DNA from: CAYSLA01 sp964431685
GTDB lineage: Bacteria > Armatimonadota > UBA5829
Direction: 5' to 3'
NCBI GenBank assembly: GCA_964431685.1
Contig: CAYSLA010000139.1
Coordinates: 1 to 9,070 of the forward strand
Length of the DNA: 9,070 bases
Shown: piece by piece, positions 1 to 6,424 of the stretch
How positions within the stretch are numbered: the first letter of the stretch is position 1
Layout of the letters: every line of letters begins with the position of its first letter
The notes under the pieces: model-generated
The model's input: the letters and a program-made list of their open reading frames with translations, nothing else
Told to the model about the DNA's origin: nothing
Databases searched by the model: none
Position numbers and translations under genes: made by a program

Positions 1-580
1 TCGTTAGCCGTGTTGGCAAGTCATCGCGTTTGCGCAGTTTCAAGCTGCAGATTGGTGCGTTGTCAATCCGAAACTCTTCACTCTCATTCCGAACTACTTC
101 ACTGTCATTCCGAACGCAGTGAGGAATCTCGGAACTTCTCTTTATCCGCAGGTGCGGATGGTCGGCCACAAACGGATCTATCCACGTCATCCGCCCGCCA
201 ATCACTGTTAGGCGTCCGTAGACCATCCCCTCGTAGGAACCTTCTGGGAATACTGCCGCCGGCCCGGTCTCGTACGGCTTGAAGTATGCGTAGACTTCCA
301 ATCCGTGCCTGTGTGCAGCTTCGACCGCAACCGCGGTCGTGTTTTGCCCCAGGACCTGGTAGGTCTGAGCCAAGTTCCTCCATTGTGGATCATGGTCCGG
401 CGTCAGAAAGCCGCCGTGTCCGTCCGCATATCCTGCCCAGCTCACTCTCCGTACGCCGCACTCAGCCAACCGCCGCATCATAGCGTCAATATGTGCGGCA
501 GTAATCGGCACTGGTGAATAGAGGGCATCATCCGGAAAATCTACCAGCGCTTCCAACGCAAAGTCATGTCTAGTAGTCAT
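1..580 (-). CDS. TIM-barrel glycoside-hydrolase-like protein, N-terminal part (3' end beyond window)
   Basis: An uninterrupted reading frame of 193 codons starts at the ATG at 580-578 and stays open to the left edge, so the C-terminus lies outside the window. A GGGGGA Shine-Dalgarno sits 6 nt before the ATG. The start is 31 bp after the stop of the DUF2330 gene, so the two are probably co-transcribed. The visible part looks like the beginning of a (beta/alpha)8 barrel: an alpha helix ending ECGVRRVSWAGY (residues 40-51), then GHGGFLTP (54-61), then HRHGLEVYAYFKPYETG (90-106), as in bacterial glycoside-hydrolase-like barrels. This assignment rests on pattern recognition only. Residues about 149-170 do not look like the rest: they are encoded by three 21-bp repeat units inserted in frame, after which ordinary-looking sequence resumes (NAPICSLKLRKRDDLPTR). 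There is no signal peptide. I am confident it is a real gene and much less sure of the enzyme class. Confidence 0.75.
   Translation of the reverse strand, partial: MTTRHDFALEALVDFPDDALYSPVPITAAHIDAMMRRLAECGVRRVSWAGYADGHGGFLTPDHDPQWRNLAQTYQVLGQNTTAVAVEAAHRHGLEVYAYFKPYETGPAAVFPEGSYEGMVYGRLTVIGGRMTWIDPFVADHPHLRIKRSSEIPHCVRNDSEVVRNESEEFRIDNAPICSLKLRKRDDLPTRLT
61..136. repeat. Three 21-bp tandem repeat units of the HSERSEESR-type dispersed repeat, inside a gene
   Basis: On the plus strand three consecutive 21-bp units can be lined up: 61-81, 82-102 and 103-123. All share the core CA(a/t)TCCGAA. The third unit, with its continuation to about 132, reads TGTCATTCCGAACGCAGTGA followed by GGAATCTCGG. 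This matches a widespread bacterial dispersed repeat whose plus-frame translation is the familiar CHSERSEESR peptide. Each unit is exactly seven codons, so the minus-strand gene keeps its frame through it and encodes CVRNDSE, VVRNESE and EFRIDNA. Calling it inserted is an inference from its unlikeness to the flanking coding sequence. Confidence 0.75.
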
Positions 581-611
581 AGCAAATCCCCCATCTCCAT
601 AGAGTTCATAT

Positions 612-1892
612 CTATGCGCGTTTCCGCCTGTCTAGCAACGAGAACACCACAATGCACGCTATCATAATACCGACAAGCACGATTGTCCATATCCCGGCCG
701 ATGAGTAAGAGCGTTCTTCCATGAACGGTGACGGCATATGTCTCATTCCATCCGCGATGATGATTCCCGCGATAACGAAGACGATCCCGGCGGCTATCCA
801 AAGGCGCCATCGTCTCCGTCCAAATGGGCTCAAGGCGACCAGGCCGGCGATTCCCATCACAACCAACGACTGCGGGTATGGCATCGCGCTCTGCAGAACC
901 AGCAGCGATGTGGCCCCCAGATTGTCCAGGAAGGGCGGCGAGATGTTTTTTACCAGCAGCAGATCATCTGTACTGGCAGGCTTGAGCACGAGGTCGTGTG
1001 TCATCTGCTCGGCTGAAAGAGTCGCCGTCAACTTTGTCAGGCGAGCGGACCGCCACGCGGGCAAGTCCGTCCCTGCGGTCTCAAGCAAGAACTGGGTCCC
1101 TGACACGGCATAGTCAAGCGAACACTCAGTCGCCATGGGCTGCGCATCAACCCGATGCACAGCGGCAACATAGAGAAGGATGTCCGTCTTCCCTTTGTTG
1201 AGCGAGGATACCTTGAGAGGGTAGATCGGTTCCGGGGCTTTGAACGTAAACCTAAGGGACGGGAGGAGGCCTTCATTCATGCGCCCGGTGACTCTTTCCT
1301 GATCTCTGGTATCGATGCGCATCGCCGTGAATACCCAACCTCGTCGAACATAGTCTGAGAGCACCGGAGCGAGCTTTGAGGTGATCTGATAGCCGTTCTG
1401 TCTAAGCCACTTCACTAGATCGTTGGCATCTCCAGCACGAAGGACCGCAATGTCGTAGATTCCAACCTGCTCCTCCTGCAATACGTCAACGTCCAGACCA
1501 CCAACTCCCGGCGCACCTGCTGCCATTCTTGGCCCATAGTAGCCACGGATCTTTTTGTTTGCGTCGAACCAATATCTGATTCGTGGCGCTGTCATACTAT
1601 GAAGCGTGTGGAAGACGGGCGCGTCGACCTTCGCAACCTCCGGCCTTGACGGGGTGGGAACGAGCCAGGCGAACTCAGAGGCACTGCCTTTGTAGCTGAC
1701 CTGAAGTATGAGATGCTCCACTCCCTTATCGTAAACGATCAGGGCTTTCTGGAGCGGTTCGGTGATGTCTCGGGCGTGGCTCTTGGGATCCAAAGTCGGG
1801 CTGTGCTTCATTACCAGCATTCCGTCCGCATTTGCGCCATTCAGCCCAGCGATCAGCACGAGAATTGGCAAAACTACTGTAAGTGTTCGCAT
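612..1892 (-). CDS. DUF2330 family protein, exported and membrane-anchored
   Basis: The frame could begin at a GTG at 1901, but the ATG at 1892 lies 5 nt after a full GGAGGTGA Shine-Dalgarno, so I chose the ATG (426 aa). Residues 1-22 form a typical signal peptide ending GANA. The DUF2330 signature follows: LQKALIVYDKGVEHLILQVS (about 47-66), then SEFAWLVPTPSRPEV (about 72-86), then DVLQEEQVGIYDIAVLRAGD with NDLVKWLRQNGY (about 137-168). The C-terminus has two clear hydrophobic helices (about 364-382 and 400-419), a weaker one at about 341-356, and a basic tail DRRKRA. The bulk is therefore expected outside the cytoplasmic membrane with a C-terminal anchor. DUF2330 has no known biochemical activity to my knowledge. 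It follows the ceramidase-like gene after 78 bp and could be part of the same transcript, though its function need not be linked. Confidence 0.88.
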   Translation of the reverse strand: MRTLTVVLPILVLIAGLNGANADGMLVMKHSPTLDPKSHARDITEPLQKALIVYDKGVEHLILQVSYKGSASEFAWLVPTPSRPEVAKVDAPVFHTLHSMTAPRIRYWFDANKKIRGYYGPRMAAGAPGVGGLDVDVLQEEQVGIYDIAVLRAGDANDLVKWLRQNGYQITSKLAPVLSDYVRRGWVFTAMRIDTRDQERVTGRMNEGLLPSLRFTFKAPEPIYPLKVSSLNKGKTDILLYVAAVHRVDAQPMATECSLDYAVSGTQFLLETAGTDLPAWRSARLTKLTATLSAEQMTHDLVLKPASTDDLLLVKNISPPFLDNLGATSLLVLQSAMPYPQSLVVMGIAGLVALSPFGRRRWRLWIAAGIVFVIAGIIIADGMRHMPSPFMEERSYSSAGIWTIVLVGIMIACIVVFSLLDRRKRA

Positions 1893-1897
1893 AGGAA

Positions 1898-1905
1898 TCA
1901 CCTCC
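1898..1905 (-). promoter_or_regulatory. Strong Shine-Dalgarno that decides the DUF2330 start
   Basis: On the minus strand this reads GGAGGTGA, fully complementary to the 16S 3' end. It is 5 nt before the ATG at 1892 and overlaps the alternative upstream GTG at 1901-1899. The GTG therefore cannot use it and the ATG is the real start. Confidence 0.85.
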
Positions 1906-1970
1906 GCTTGGTTAGTCCATGCCAGCCGCAGAAAAGTTCACTTTCCAGCAAACAAATACCGGGAATCAGT

Positions 1971-3260
1971 TCAGATTGTTGAAATCCCCAGCCGCCGCAA
2001 CGCCCCGACTACAGAATCCTCGATCCCCGGCGCGAGGGGTGCGGGCCATCCGTATTCGTAGTAGCTGTTCACTTCATAGCCTCCCTCCGCGAGCATCGAA
2101 GATGTCGGGACGTAGAGCTGGCAGCCGTCTGTGTAGCCCAAGGGGAATGTTATCCCCGAGCCATAGAAACGCCGTATGAGCTGGCCGTGCTCCGCAACCA
2201 GTTCGCCTTCCAGGCCGATGATCCGCAGATTCTGTCCAACTCGCACGCCGTGCACCGTCACCGGAACACTAGTCGGAATCGTGCCCCCCCGGTCGATCAC
2301 TTCGAGCTTCCTGCGAGCCCACATTCGGACCAGTTCTTCAGCATCGGCGCTGTCCGCAAGCGATTCAAACCGCGTCCGGTCCGGCAGGGCGGTCATTACC
2401 AGATCAGCAATCACCTCAGAGCAGTGGAGACTGGTCTCCACCGGCTCCAGTCCGTCGGCGATCACCCTGATCGCGGTCTCCGCAACTCTCTTGCCGGCCT
2501 CTTCCACATCCTCCCAAGTTGTCCCAAAGGCGGTGTTCTGACTGAAGCTCTTGACTTTTGTCTCTCCCGCCATCCCTTGCAGAAACAGGCTGCATTCCGC
2601 TCCCAAGTACGTGTCCAGATTCATCATCGCGGCCCCCGGATAGTCAGCGGAGATCAGAAAACCGTTAACTGTTGACGGGTGACACGAGACGGAAAACAGC
2701 AGACAGACAGGTCTATCATCACTGTCCTTGAATAGGCAGATCGGGAGCTTGTCGTAGACCGGTCCGTCCGGGTTAGGTTCCCAAAGCGCGTTCCCGTCAG
2801 CGTTAAGCTTGCGGCGGTTTACCGCTATGTCGATGCTTGTTTCTCCGGCGGAAACGCTGACCGGACGGACCGATTCCCTGGCCTGAGAGGCTGCGTGAAT
2901 GGTGGCGAGTTCCACATTGTCTATGTAGATGGGATCAACCCCCGAGAACTGGGCAAAGGACCAGGTTCCAGTCGCCGGGCCGTTATGCGTGTGCGAGGTA
3001 TTCAGCAGTATCTGCCTCGGAGCCAGTCCGAATCTGCGCCCGAGCGCGCCCCTCAGTCTGTCAGCGATGTTACGGCTGAAGAACAGCAGGTCAAACCCGA
3101 CAACCAGCGCCTCCTCTCCCGCATCTTCAAGCCACAGAGCTCTGACGAAGAGATCGTCGTGGACGCCTTCGCACCCGTGGTCCGCGTCCCGTTGGCCCCA
3201 GCCAAACATTCGCGTTCCTATAGAAGGCGTGATCTGTACCTTGCCGAACCCAGCTTTCAT
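1971..3260 (-). CDS. Neutral/alkaline non-lysosomal ceramidase family hydrolase (short, cytosolic)
   Basis: This 429-aa protein matches the neutral ceramidase N-terminal domain family, zinc amidases of which many bacterial members have unknown substrates. Visible motifs are a family N-terminus (MKAGFGKVQITPSIGTRMFG); LLNTSHTHNGP with His90 and His92, probable zinc ligand region; SCHPSTVNGFLISADYPG with His194 and Asp206; LEGELVAEHG (350-359); and GYTDGCQLYVPTSSMLAEGG with Tyr395 just after (375-395), where the family's C-terminal Glu/Tyr metal ligands lie. The usual GD-x-x-P or GD-x-SP stretch is GMAGETKVKS (229-238), so the canonical nucleophile region is altered. There is no signal peptide and no C-terminal Ig-like domain; authentic secreted ceramidases are about 650-700 aa. 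It begins 3 bp after the stop of the upstream dehydrogenase, with a GGAG inside that gene's end, so translation is probably coupled. Sphingolipid hydrolysis is unlikely; an intracellular small amide or sugar derivative is a plausible substrate (inference). Confidence 0.85.
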   Translation of the reverse strand: MKAGFGKVQITPSIGTRMFGWGQRDADHGCEGVHDDLFVRALWLEDAGEEALVVGFDLLFFSRNIADRLRGALGRRFGLAPRQILLNTSHTHNGPATGTWSFAQFSGVDPIYIDNVELATIHAASQARESVRPVSVSAGETSIDIAVNRRKLNADGNALWEPNPDGPVYDKLPICLFKDSDDRPVCLLFSVSCHPSTVNGFLISADYPGAAMMNLDTYLGAECSLFLQGMAGETKVKSFSQNTAFGTTWEDVEEAGKRVAETAIRVIADGLEPVETSLHCSEVIADLVMTALPDRTRFESLADSADAEELVRMWARRKLEVIDRGGTIPTSVPVTVHGVRVGQNLRIIGLEGELVAEHGQLIRRFYGSGITFPLGYTDGCQLYVPTSSMLAEGGYEVNSYYEYGWPAPLAPGIEDSVVGALRRLGISTI

Positions 3261-3263
3261 CCT

Positions 3264-4235
3264 CTAAGTCCACTCCATTACTATCTTGATCGCACCGCTC
3301 TGTCGATCTCGGGCCAGGTTGTATCCGAGTTCAAACTCGGCCGCAGACACGCGATGCGTGATGATGCTTCCGAGCGGAAGGCTCTTTTCGACGGCCAACT
3401 CGGTCGCCTCCTGCCACGCGCCCGCACTTGCGTTGCTGCCAATCAACTCGATCTCCTGCCAGAGCACCCTGTTCCACCGGAAGCCCGCCGTTGCGTGCGC
3501 GTAGTCGCCGAGCATAAGAACACGGCCCTCTCTCGCCGCCAGCTCGAAACACGCGTTCATGGCATCGCTTGATCCGGAGCATTCCAGAATCGTGGGGAAT
3601 TGCGTGCCTGCCGCGGTCACGACTTCCTCTGACAGCTCTCCGGCGAGATCGTGGTAGTTCAGGCACTTGGAAGCTCCGAAACTAAGGGCCAGCTCAAGCC
3701 TCTCGGGACGGCCCCCAAGCAGCATCGTCTCAAGCCCGCGCCTGCGCATCAGCATGCACATCATCAGTCCTATAGGTCCATCGCCTATGATTAGCACGGG
3801 TCCCTTCGCGTCCGGGCGGAGCCTGTGCAGCCCTCTGACGCAGACCCCAAGCGGCTCAATCAGGGCGGCGATGTACATTGGGAACCGGTCGGGCAGCAGA
3901 TGGATGTTTGAAGCACTCGTTAGCAGATACTCACCGTACCCTCCAGGGTGCTCAAAACCTACTTCTCCGCCGTCGGCGAGCACGTTCTCCCCGACACAAG
4001 GTCGGCCCACCAGCGACTCACCCACTCCTTCGCCGGCAGCGTCCACTGTTCCAGACCATTCGTGTCCTGGTATTGACGGGAAGCCCGTGCGTTCCCAGCC
4101 TCCGATCATCTCCAGATCCGTCGCGCATATTCCACAGGCTGCTGTGCGGATTCGAACCTGCCCCGGGCCCGGCGCGGGAGTGGCGACCTCCAGCATCTCA
4201 AGTTTGCCGGGCGATGTGTTTACAATCGCTCTCAC
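3264..4235 (-). CDS. Zinc-dependent medium-chain (MDR) alcohol dehydrogenase lacking the structural-zinc lobe
   Basis: This 323-aa protein starts at a GTG that overlaps the stop of the preceding dehydrogenase (GTGA, 4 bp). An AAGGTGG lies 10 nt upstream. The catalytic domain shows CGICATD with zinc ligand Cys37 and PGHEWSG with His58-Glu59. A Glu-Pro at 127-128 (IEPLGV) corresponds to the further ligand position in polyol dehydrogenases. The four-cysteine structural zinc loop is absent: the region RPCVGENVLADGGEVGF (78-94) has only Cys80. The cofactor domain has GDGPIG (151-156). The second strand ends LLGGRPERL, with no Asp and an Arg, which leans toward NADP(H) but is not decisive. It would oxidise an alcohol or polyol to a carbonyl compound, or the reverse; the substrate cannot be read. 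It is sandwiched between another MDR enzyme and a ceramidase-like hydrolase in a tight operon, suggesting consecutive steps. Confidence 0.9.
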   Translation of the reverse strand: MRAIVNTSPGKLEMLEVATPAPGPGQVRIRTAACGICATDLEMIGGWERTGFPSIPGHEWSGTVDAAGEGVGESLVGRPCVGENVLADGGEVGFEHPGGYGEYLLTSASNIHLLPDRFPMYIAALIEPLGVCVRGLHRLRPDAKGPVLIIGDGPIGLMMCMLMRRRGLETMLLGGRPERLELALSFGASKCLNYHDLAGELSEEVVTAAGTQFPTILECSGSSDAMNACFELAAREGRVLMLGDYAHATAGFRWNRVLWQEIELIGSNASAGAWQEATELAVEKSLPLGSIITHRVSAAEFELGYNLARDRQSGAIKIVMEWT

Positions 4236-5275
4236 GGGTTCACTACCACCTTGTTACGCTCCGGCGACCCCATCACTTCGACTGCCTCCGAAATCTTTGT
4301 CAGGGGGAACCTGTGCGAGATGATCTTCTCGGTGTCGACCAAACCGGTTTCCATAAGCCGGATTGCTCTCGTCATGGCCAGCGATGTCGTTCCGAAGCTC
4401 GCGTCCATACGGCCTTCAAGAAAGTGCGTCAATCCGCCGTCAAGCTCGAACGTTTCGTGTGTAGTAATGCCGAAGATGTTCCAGCGCGTTCCTCTCCGCC
4501 GTAGGTCTACCATCAGCTTGACTGCCTGTATGGGTCCCGCGGCCTCAACGACAAGGTCCGGCCCGCCTGGTATGATCTCGTAGACAGCCGCTTTGGCGTC
4601 TTGTCTCGACGGGTTCACTACGTGAGTTGCGCCCAGAGCGGTCGCGTTGCTCAGGGCATACTCGCTGGTGTCGATCGCGATCAGCCGTCCGGCGCCTGCG
4701 GCCTTTGCGACCATCATGCACAGCAGGCCGATGCTGCCCACGCCGATAATCACAACGTCGTCGCCGACCTGCATCTGGCTATACTGGATTACTCCTTTCC
4801 ACGCCCCCGATAGCGGCTCAGTTATGGCCGCGGCATCGAACGACAGGCTCTCTGGTTTGCGGAAGAGTGTGCTCTCCTTTGTGAGCAGATACTCCGCAAA
4901 GGCTCCTGGCCAGACGTCGGTTGGCCCGTCTCCACCTGTGGTGAACGCGTGCTCGCAGTAGTGCGAGTTACCGACCCGGCAGTGTTCGCAGAACCCGCAG
5001 AACCCGGATGGCTGGACTATGACCTCGTCTCCTGGCTTGAAATGCGTTACGCCGGGCCCGACTTCGTGGACAACACCGCTCGGTTCGTGGCCTGCGATGA
5101 AGGGGAACCTCACGTTTCGGCGAATGCCCCTTATCGCTTTGTAGTCCGTTGCGCAGAACCCACAGCTCTTGATTCGCAAGACTACATCGCCATACGATTG
5201 CGCGCGTGGAACCGGCAGTTCCTCAAGTCTGAGTTCGTCGAAATCGTGCAGTACAGCGGCTAACATTTGTGACAC
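4232..5275 (-). CDS. Zinc-dependent MDR alcohol dehydrogenase with structural zinc (polyol/threonine dehydrogenase type)
   Basis: This 347-aa protein starts at GTG 5275, which lies 6 nt after an AAGGAGA; an in-frame ATG at 5266 would be too far from it. Visible motifs are CGFCATD with catalytic zinc ligand Cys41, AGHEPSG with His63-Glu64, and the structural zinc cysteines Cys93, Cys96, Cys99 and Cys107. ITEPLSGAWKG has Glu153, the extra catalytic zinc ligand seen in sorbitol-type dehydrogenases. The Rossmann motif is GVGSIG (178-183), and the second strand ends IAIDTSE with Asp202, which points to NAD(H). Length is normal for the family. It is the first gene of the three-gene run with the second MDR enzyme and the ceramidase-like hydrolase. 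Exact substrate is unknown; sorbitol-, threonine- and aldonate-type alcohols are all compatible. Confidence 0.92.
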   Translation of the reverse strand: MSQMLAAVLHDFDELRLEELPVPRAQSYGDVVLRIKSCGFCATDYKAIRGIRRNVRFPFIAGHEPSGVVHEVGPGVTHFKPGDEVIVQPSGFCGFCEHCRVGNSHYCEHAFTTGGDGPTDVWPGAFAEYLLTKESTLFRKPESLSFDAAAITEPLSGAWKGVIQYSQMQVGDDVVIIGVGSIGLLCMMVAKAAGAGRLIAIDTSEYALSNATALGATHVVNPSRQDAKAAVYEIIPGGPDLVVEAAGPIQAVKLMVDLRRRGTRWNIFGITTHETFELDGGLTHFLEGRMDASFGTTSLAMTRAIRLMETGLVDTEKIISHRFPLTKISEAVEVMGSPERNKVVVNP

Positions 5276-5310
5276 TAGTTGTCTCCTTCTCGCAGAAAAC
5301 AGACTTGCGA

Positions 5311-5355
5311 GTTTCGGGATTTCCGTTCAGCCGAGCTCCACTCAAATCCCGAAAC
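5311..5355. repeat. Perfect 12-bp inverted repeat between cyclase and dehydrogenase genes
   Basis: The arms GTTTCGGGATTT (5311-5322) and AAATCCCGAAAC (5344-5355) are perfectly complementary and separated by 21 nt. The repeat lies wholly within the 93-bp gap between the cyclase stop (5369) and the Shine-Dalgarno of the next gene (5282-5288). It has no clean U-tract on either side, so a standard intrinsic terminator is not supported. It may be an operator with two half-sites about three helical turns apart, or an RNA hairpin that adjusts expression between the two genes. Confidence 0.8.
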
Positions 5356-5368
5356 ACCCATTGTCTCT

Positions 5369-6064
5369 TTAGTCGGAAATAATCGCAAAGGCTCGGACCG
5401 GGCTGCCTTCCGCTTCTTCAATGCGAAGCGGCACGCCAAAGAACAGGAATCGCTTTCCGGCCACTTTGTCAAGGTTGTAGAGTGTCTCGTACAGTGGCAG
5501 GCCGGCTGACAGGGCTCTCTTGTGTGCCGGAAAACCGTTCTCGGCTCCCCGCGGGCTGTCCACCGCCGGGCTATCGCATCCTATTGCCTTGACGCTGTTT
5601 TTGATCAGGAGGTCCACAACCTCCGGTGTGAAACCGGGCCAACCTTCGTCAAACAAGCTCGGTGTGTTTATACGGGCCCCCCAGCCAGTGTGGACAAGCA
5701 CTATGTCGCCGGGCCGGATGTCCGCGCCGCCGAAATCGAGAGTCTCGATCTCTTCACCTGGGCGCTTCGGTGCGTCTATCGCGATTGCAGGGCCGAAGAA
5801 CGCGTCCAGTGGCATCTCGCAGACATCACGCCCGCCATCAATGAAATGCAGGGGAGCGTCGACGTGCGTCCCAACGTGGAGTCCTGTCTCGATTTTGGAG
5901 ACGTTCGCGACCGATTCCGGCATCCGGATATGCCACGTCTTTCGGTATTGCGGATCGTCAGGATAGCACACAGTGCTCACGCCGAGAGGCGCGGTCAAGT
6001 CGATAACAACGGCGGACTTTCCGCCCGTCAGTTCACACACCGGCAAGGCATAGCTTTCTTCCAC
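5369..6064 (-). CDS. Cyclase family protein (kynurenine formamidase-like metal-dependent hydrolase)
   Basis: The protein is 231 aa from the GTG at 6064, which has GGAGAGA 4 nt upstream; an upstream GTG at 6103 is in frame but has no Shine-Dalgarno. The family opening is VVIDLTAPLG. The metal-binding signature HVGTHVDAPLHF (about 63-74) supplies two His and an Asp. Further family features are GGADIRPGDIVLVHTGWG (about 112-129), VKAIGCDSPAVDSP (about 158-171), a His at about 181 (PAHKRAL) and the ending GSPVRAFAIISD. Members hydrolyse amide or ester/lactone bonds: N-formylkynurenine to kynurenine is the named example, and many relatives act on other compounds. No tryptophan-degradation gene is present here, so the kynurenine substrate is not supported. 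It lies 93 bp upstream of the two dehydrogenases on the same strand and may belong to the same pathway. Confidence 0.9.
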   Translation of the reverse strand: MEESYALPVCELTGGKSAVVIDLTAPLGVSTVCYPDDPQYRKTWHIRMPESVANVSKIETGLHVGTHVDAPLHFIDGGRDVCEMPLDAFFGPAIAIDAPKRPGEEIETLDFGGADIRPGDIVLVHTGWGARINTPSLFDEGWPGFTPEVVDLLIKNSVKAIGCDSPAVDSPRGAENGFPAHKRALSAGLPLYETLYNLDKVAGKRFLFFGVPLRIEEAEGSPVRAFAIISD

Positions 6065-6189
6065 GTCTTCTCTCCGTCCGACGGTCTCAACGGAGTATAC
6101 CACGTATCGCCGTGGTGTTCAAGCACGATCGATCAGGCCTGCTGCGTACTGCGCCACTCCGAACCTGATGGAGCACCCAGCCAGCGAGT

Positions 6190-6324
6190 AAGAGCTCAGA
6201 CTATGTGAGAAACCACGTCATCCTGAACTCGGTTCAGGACCCATCCCTTCTGCGGATGGGTGCCGGATATCCTGAACTTGATTCAGGACCGGCATGACGT
6301 TCTACTCAGCGAGACTGAGCTCTT
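6190..6324. mobile_element. MITE-like 135-bp element with perfect 10-bp terminal inverted repeats
   Basis: The ends are AAGAGCTCAG (6190-6199) and CTGAGCTCTT (6315-6324), exact inverted copies. The homology of the arms continues imperfectly inward: CGTCAT at 6216-6221 against ATGACG at 6294-6299. Inside are three smaller hairpins: CCTGAAC/GTTCAGG (6222-6238), ACCCATCC/GGATGGGT (6239-6261) and CCTGAA/TTCAGG (6271-6287). The CGTCATCCTGAAC motif is common among dispersed palindromic repeats of environmental bacteria. No coding capacity and no obvious target-site duplication are seen. Whether it was ever mobile is inferred from structure only. Confidence 0.65.
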
Positions 6325-6342
6325 GCCCCAACGACTGAATGG

Positions 6343-6387
6343 GCCCTGAACCGAGCTCCAATCGGACTCGAGGCCACGGTTCAGGGC
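6343..6387. repeat. 10-bp perfect inverted repeat downstream of the chorismate synthase-like gene
   Basis: The arms are GCCCTGAACC (6343-6352) and GGTTCAGGGC (6378-6387), separated by 25 nt. It begins about 38 bp after the stop of the chorismate synthase-like gene in the direction of transcription. The core CCTGAAC/GTTCAGG is shared with the nearby MITE-like element, so it may be a related copy. It lacks a T-run, so it is a possible mRNA 3'-end stabiliser but not a standard terminator. Confidence 0.7.
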
Positions 6388-6424
6388 GACAGGCGATTCT
6401 CGTCAGCAGTGAACTGTCAAGCAC

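Larger units (their letters stand above)
6065..6424. other. Non-coding, repeat-rich intergenic stretch
   Basis: These 360 bp between the chorismate synthase-like stop and the cyclase start hold no convincing gene on either strand. They hold two repeat structures, at 6190-6324 and 6343-6387, listed separately. The segment 6104-6189 next to the cyclase shows no recognisable promoter or RNA gene. The number of self-complementary segments suggests the transcript, if it runs through, would be highly structured. Confidence 0.7.

Noticed and set aside
61..123. CRISPR array
   Set aside because: The 21-bp units are directly adjacent with no spacers, are diverged, and lie inside a coding sequence.
10..282. 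Plus-strand 90-codon frame containing CHSERSEESR
   Set aside because: The peptide is the well-known spurious translation of a dispersed DNA repeat; the true gene is the minus-strand frame covering 1-580.
2895..4504. Several plus-strand frames of 200-225 codons (2895-3572, 3667-4323, 3878-4504)
   Set aside because: All lie opposite the ceramidase-like and dehydrogenase genes and have low-complexity Arg/Pro/Ser-rich translations without domains.
6065..6103. Upstream GTG start (6103) for the cyclase gene
   Set aside because: It lacks a Shine-Dalgarno, whereas the GTG at 6064 has GGAGAGA at proper distance. It remains an alternative that would add 13 residues.
6135..6175. tRNA-like GGAGTGGCGCAGT segment on the minus strand
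   Set aside because: No anticodon arm, T-loop or acceptor pairing could be formed around it.
6343..6387. Intrinsic terminator for the chorismate synthase-like gene
   Set aside because: The loop is 25 nt and no T-run follows the hairpin on the minus strand.
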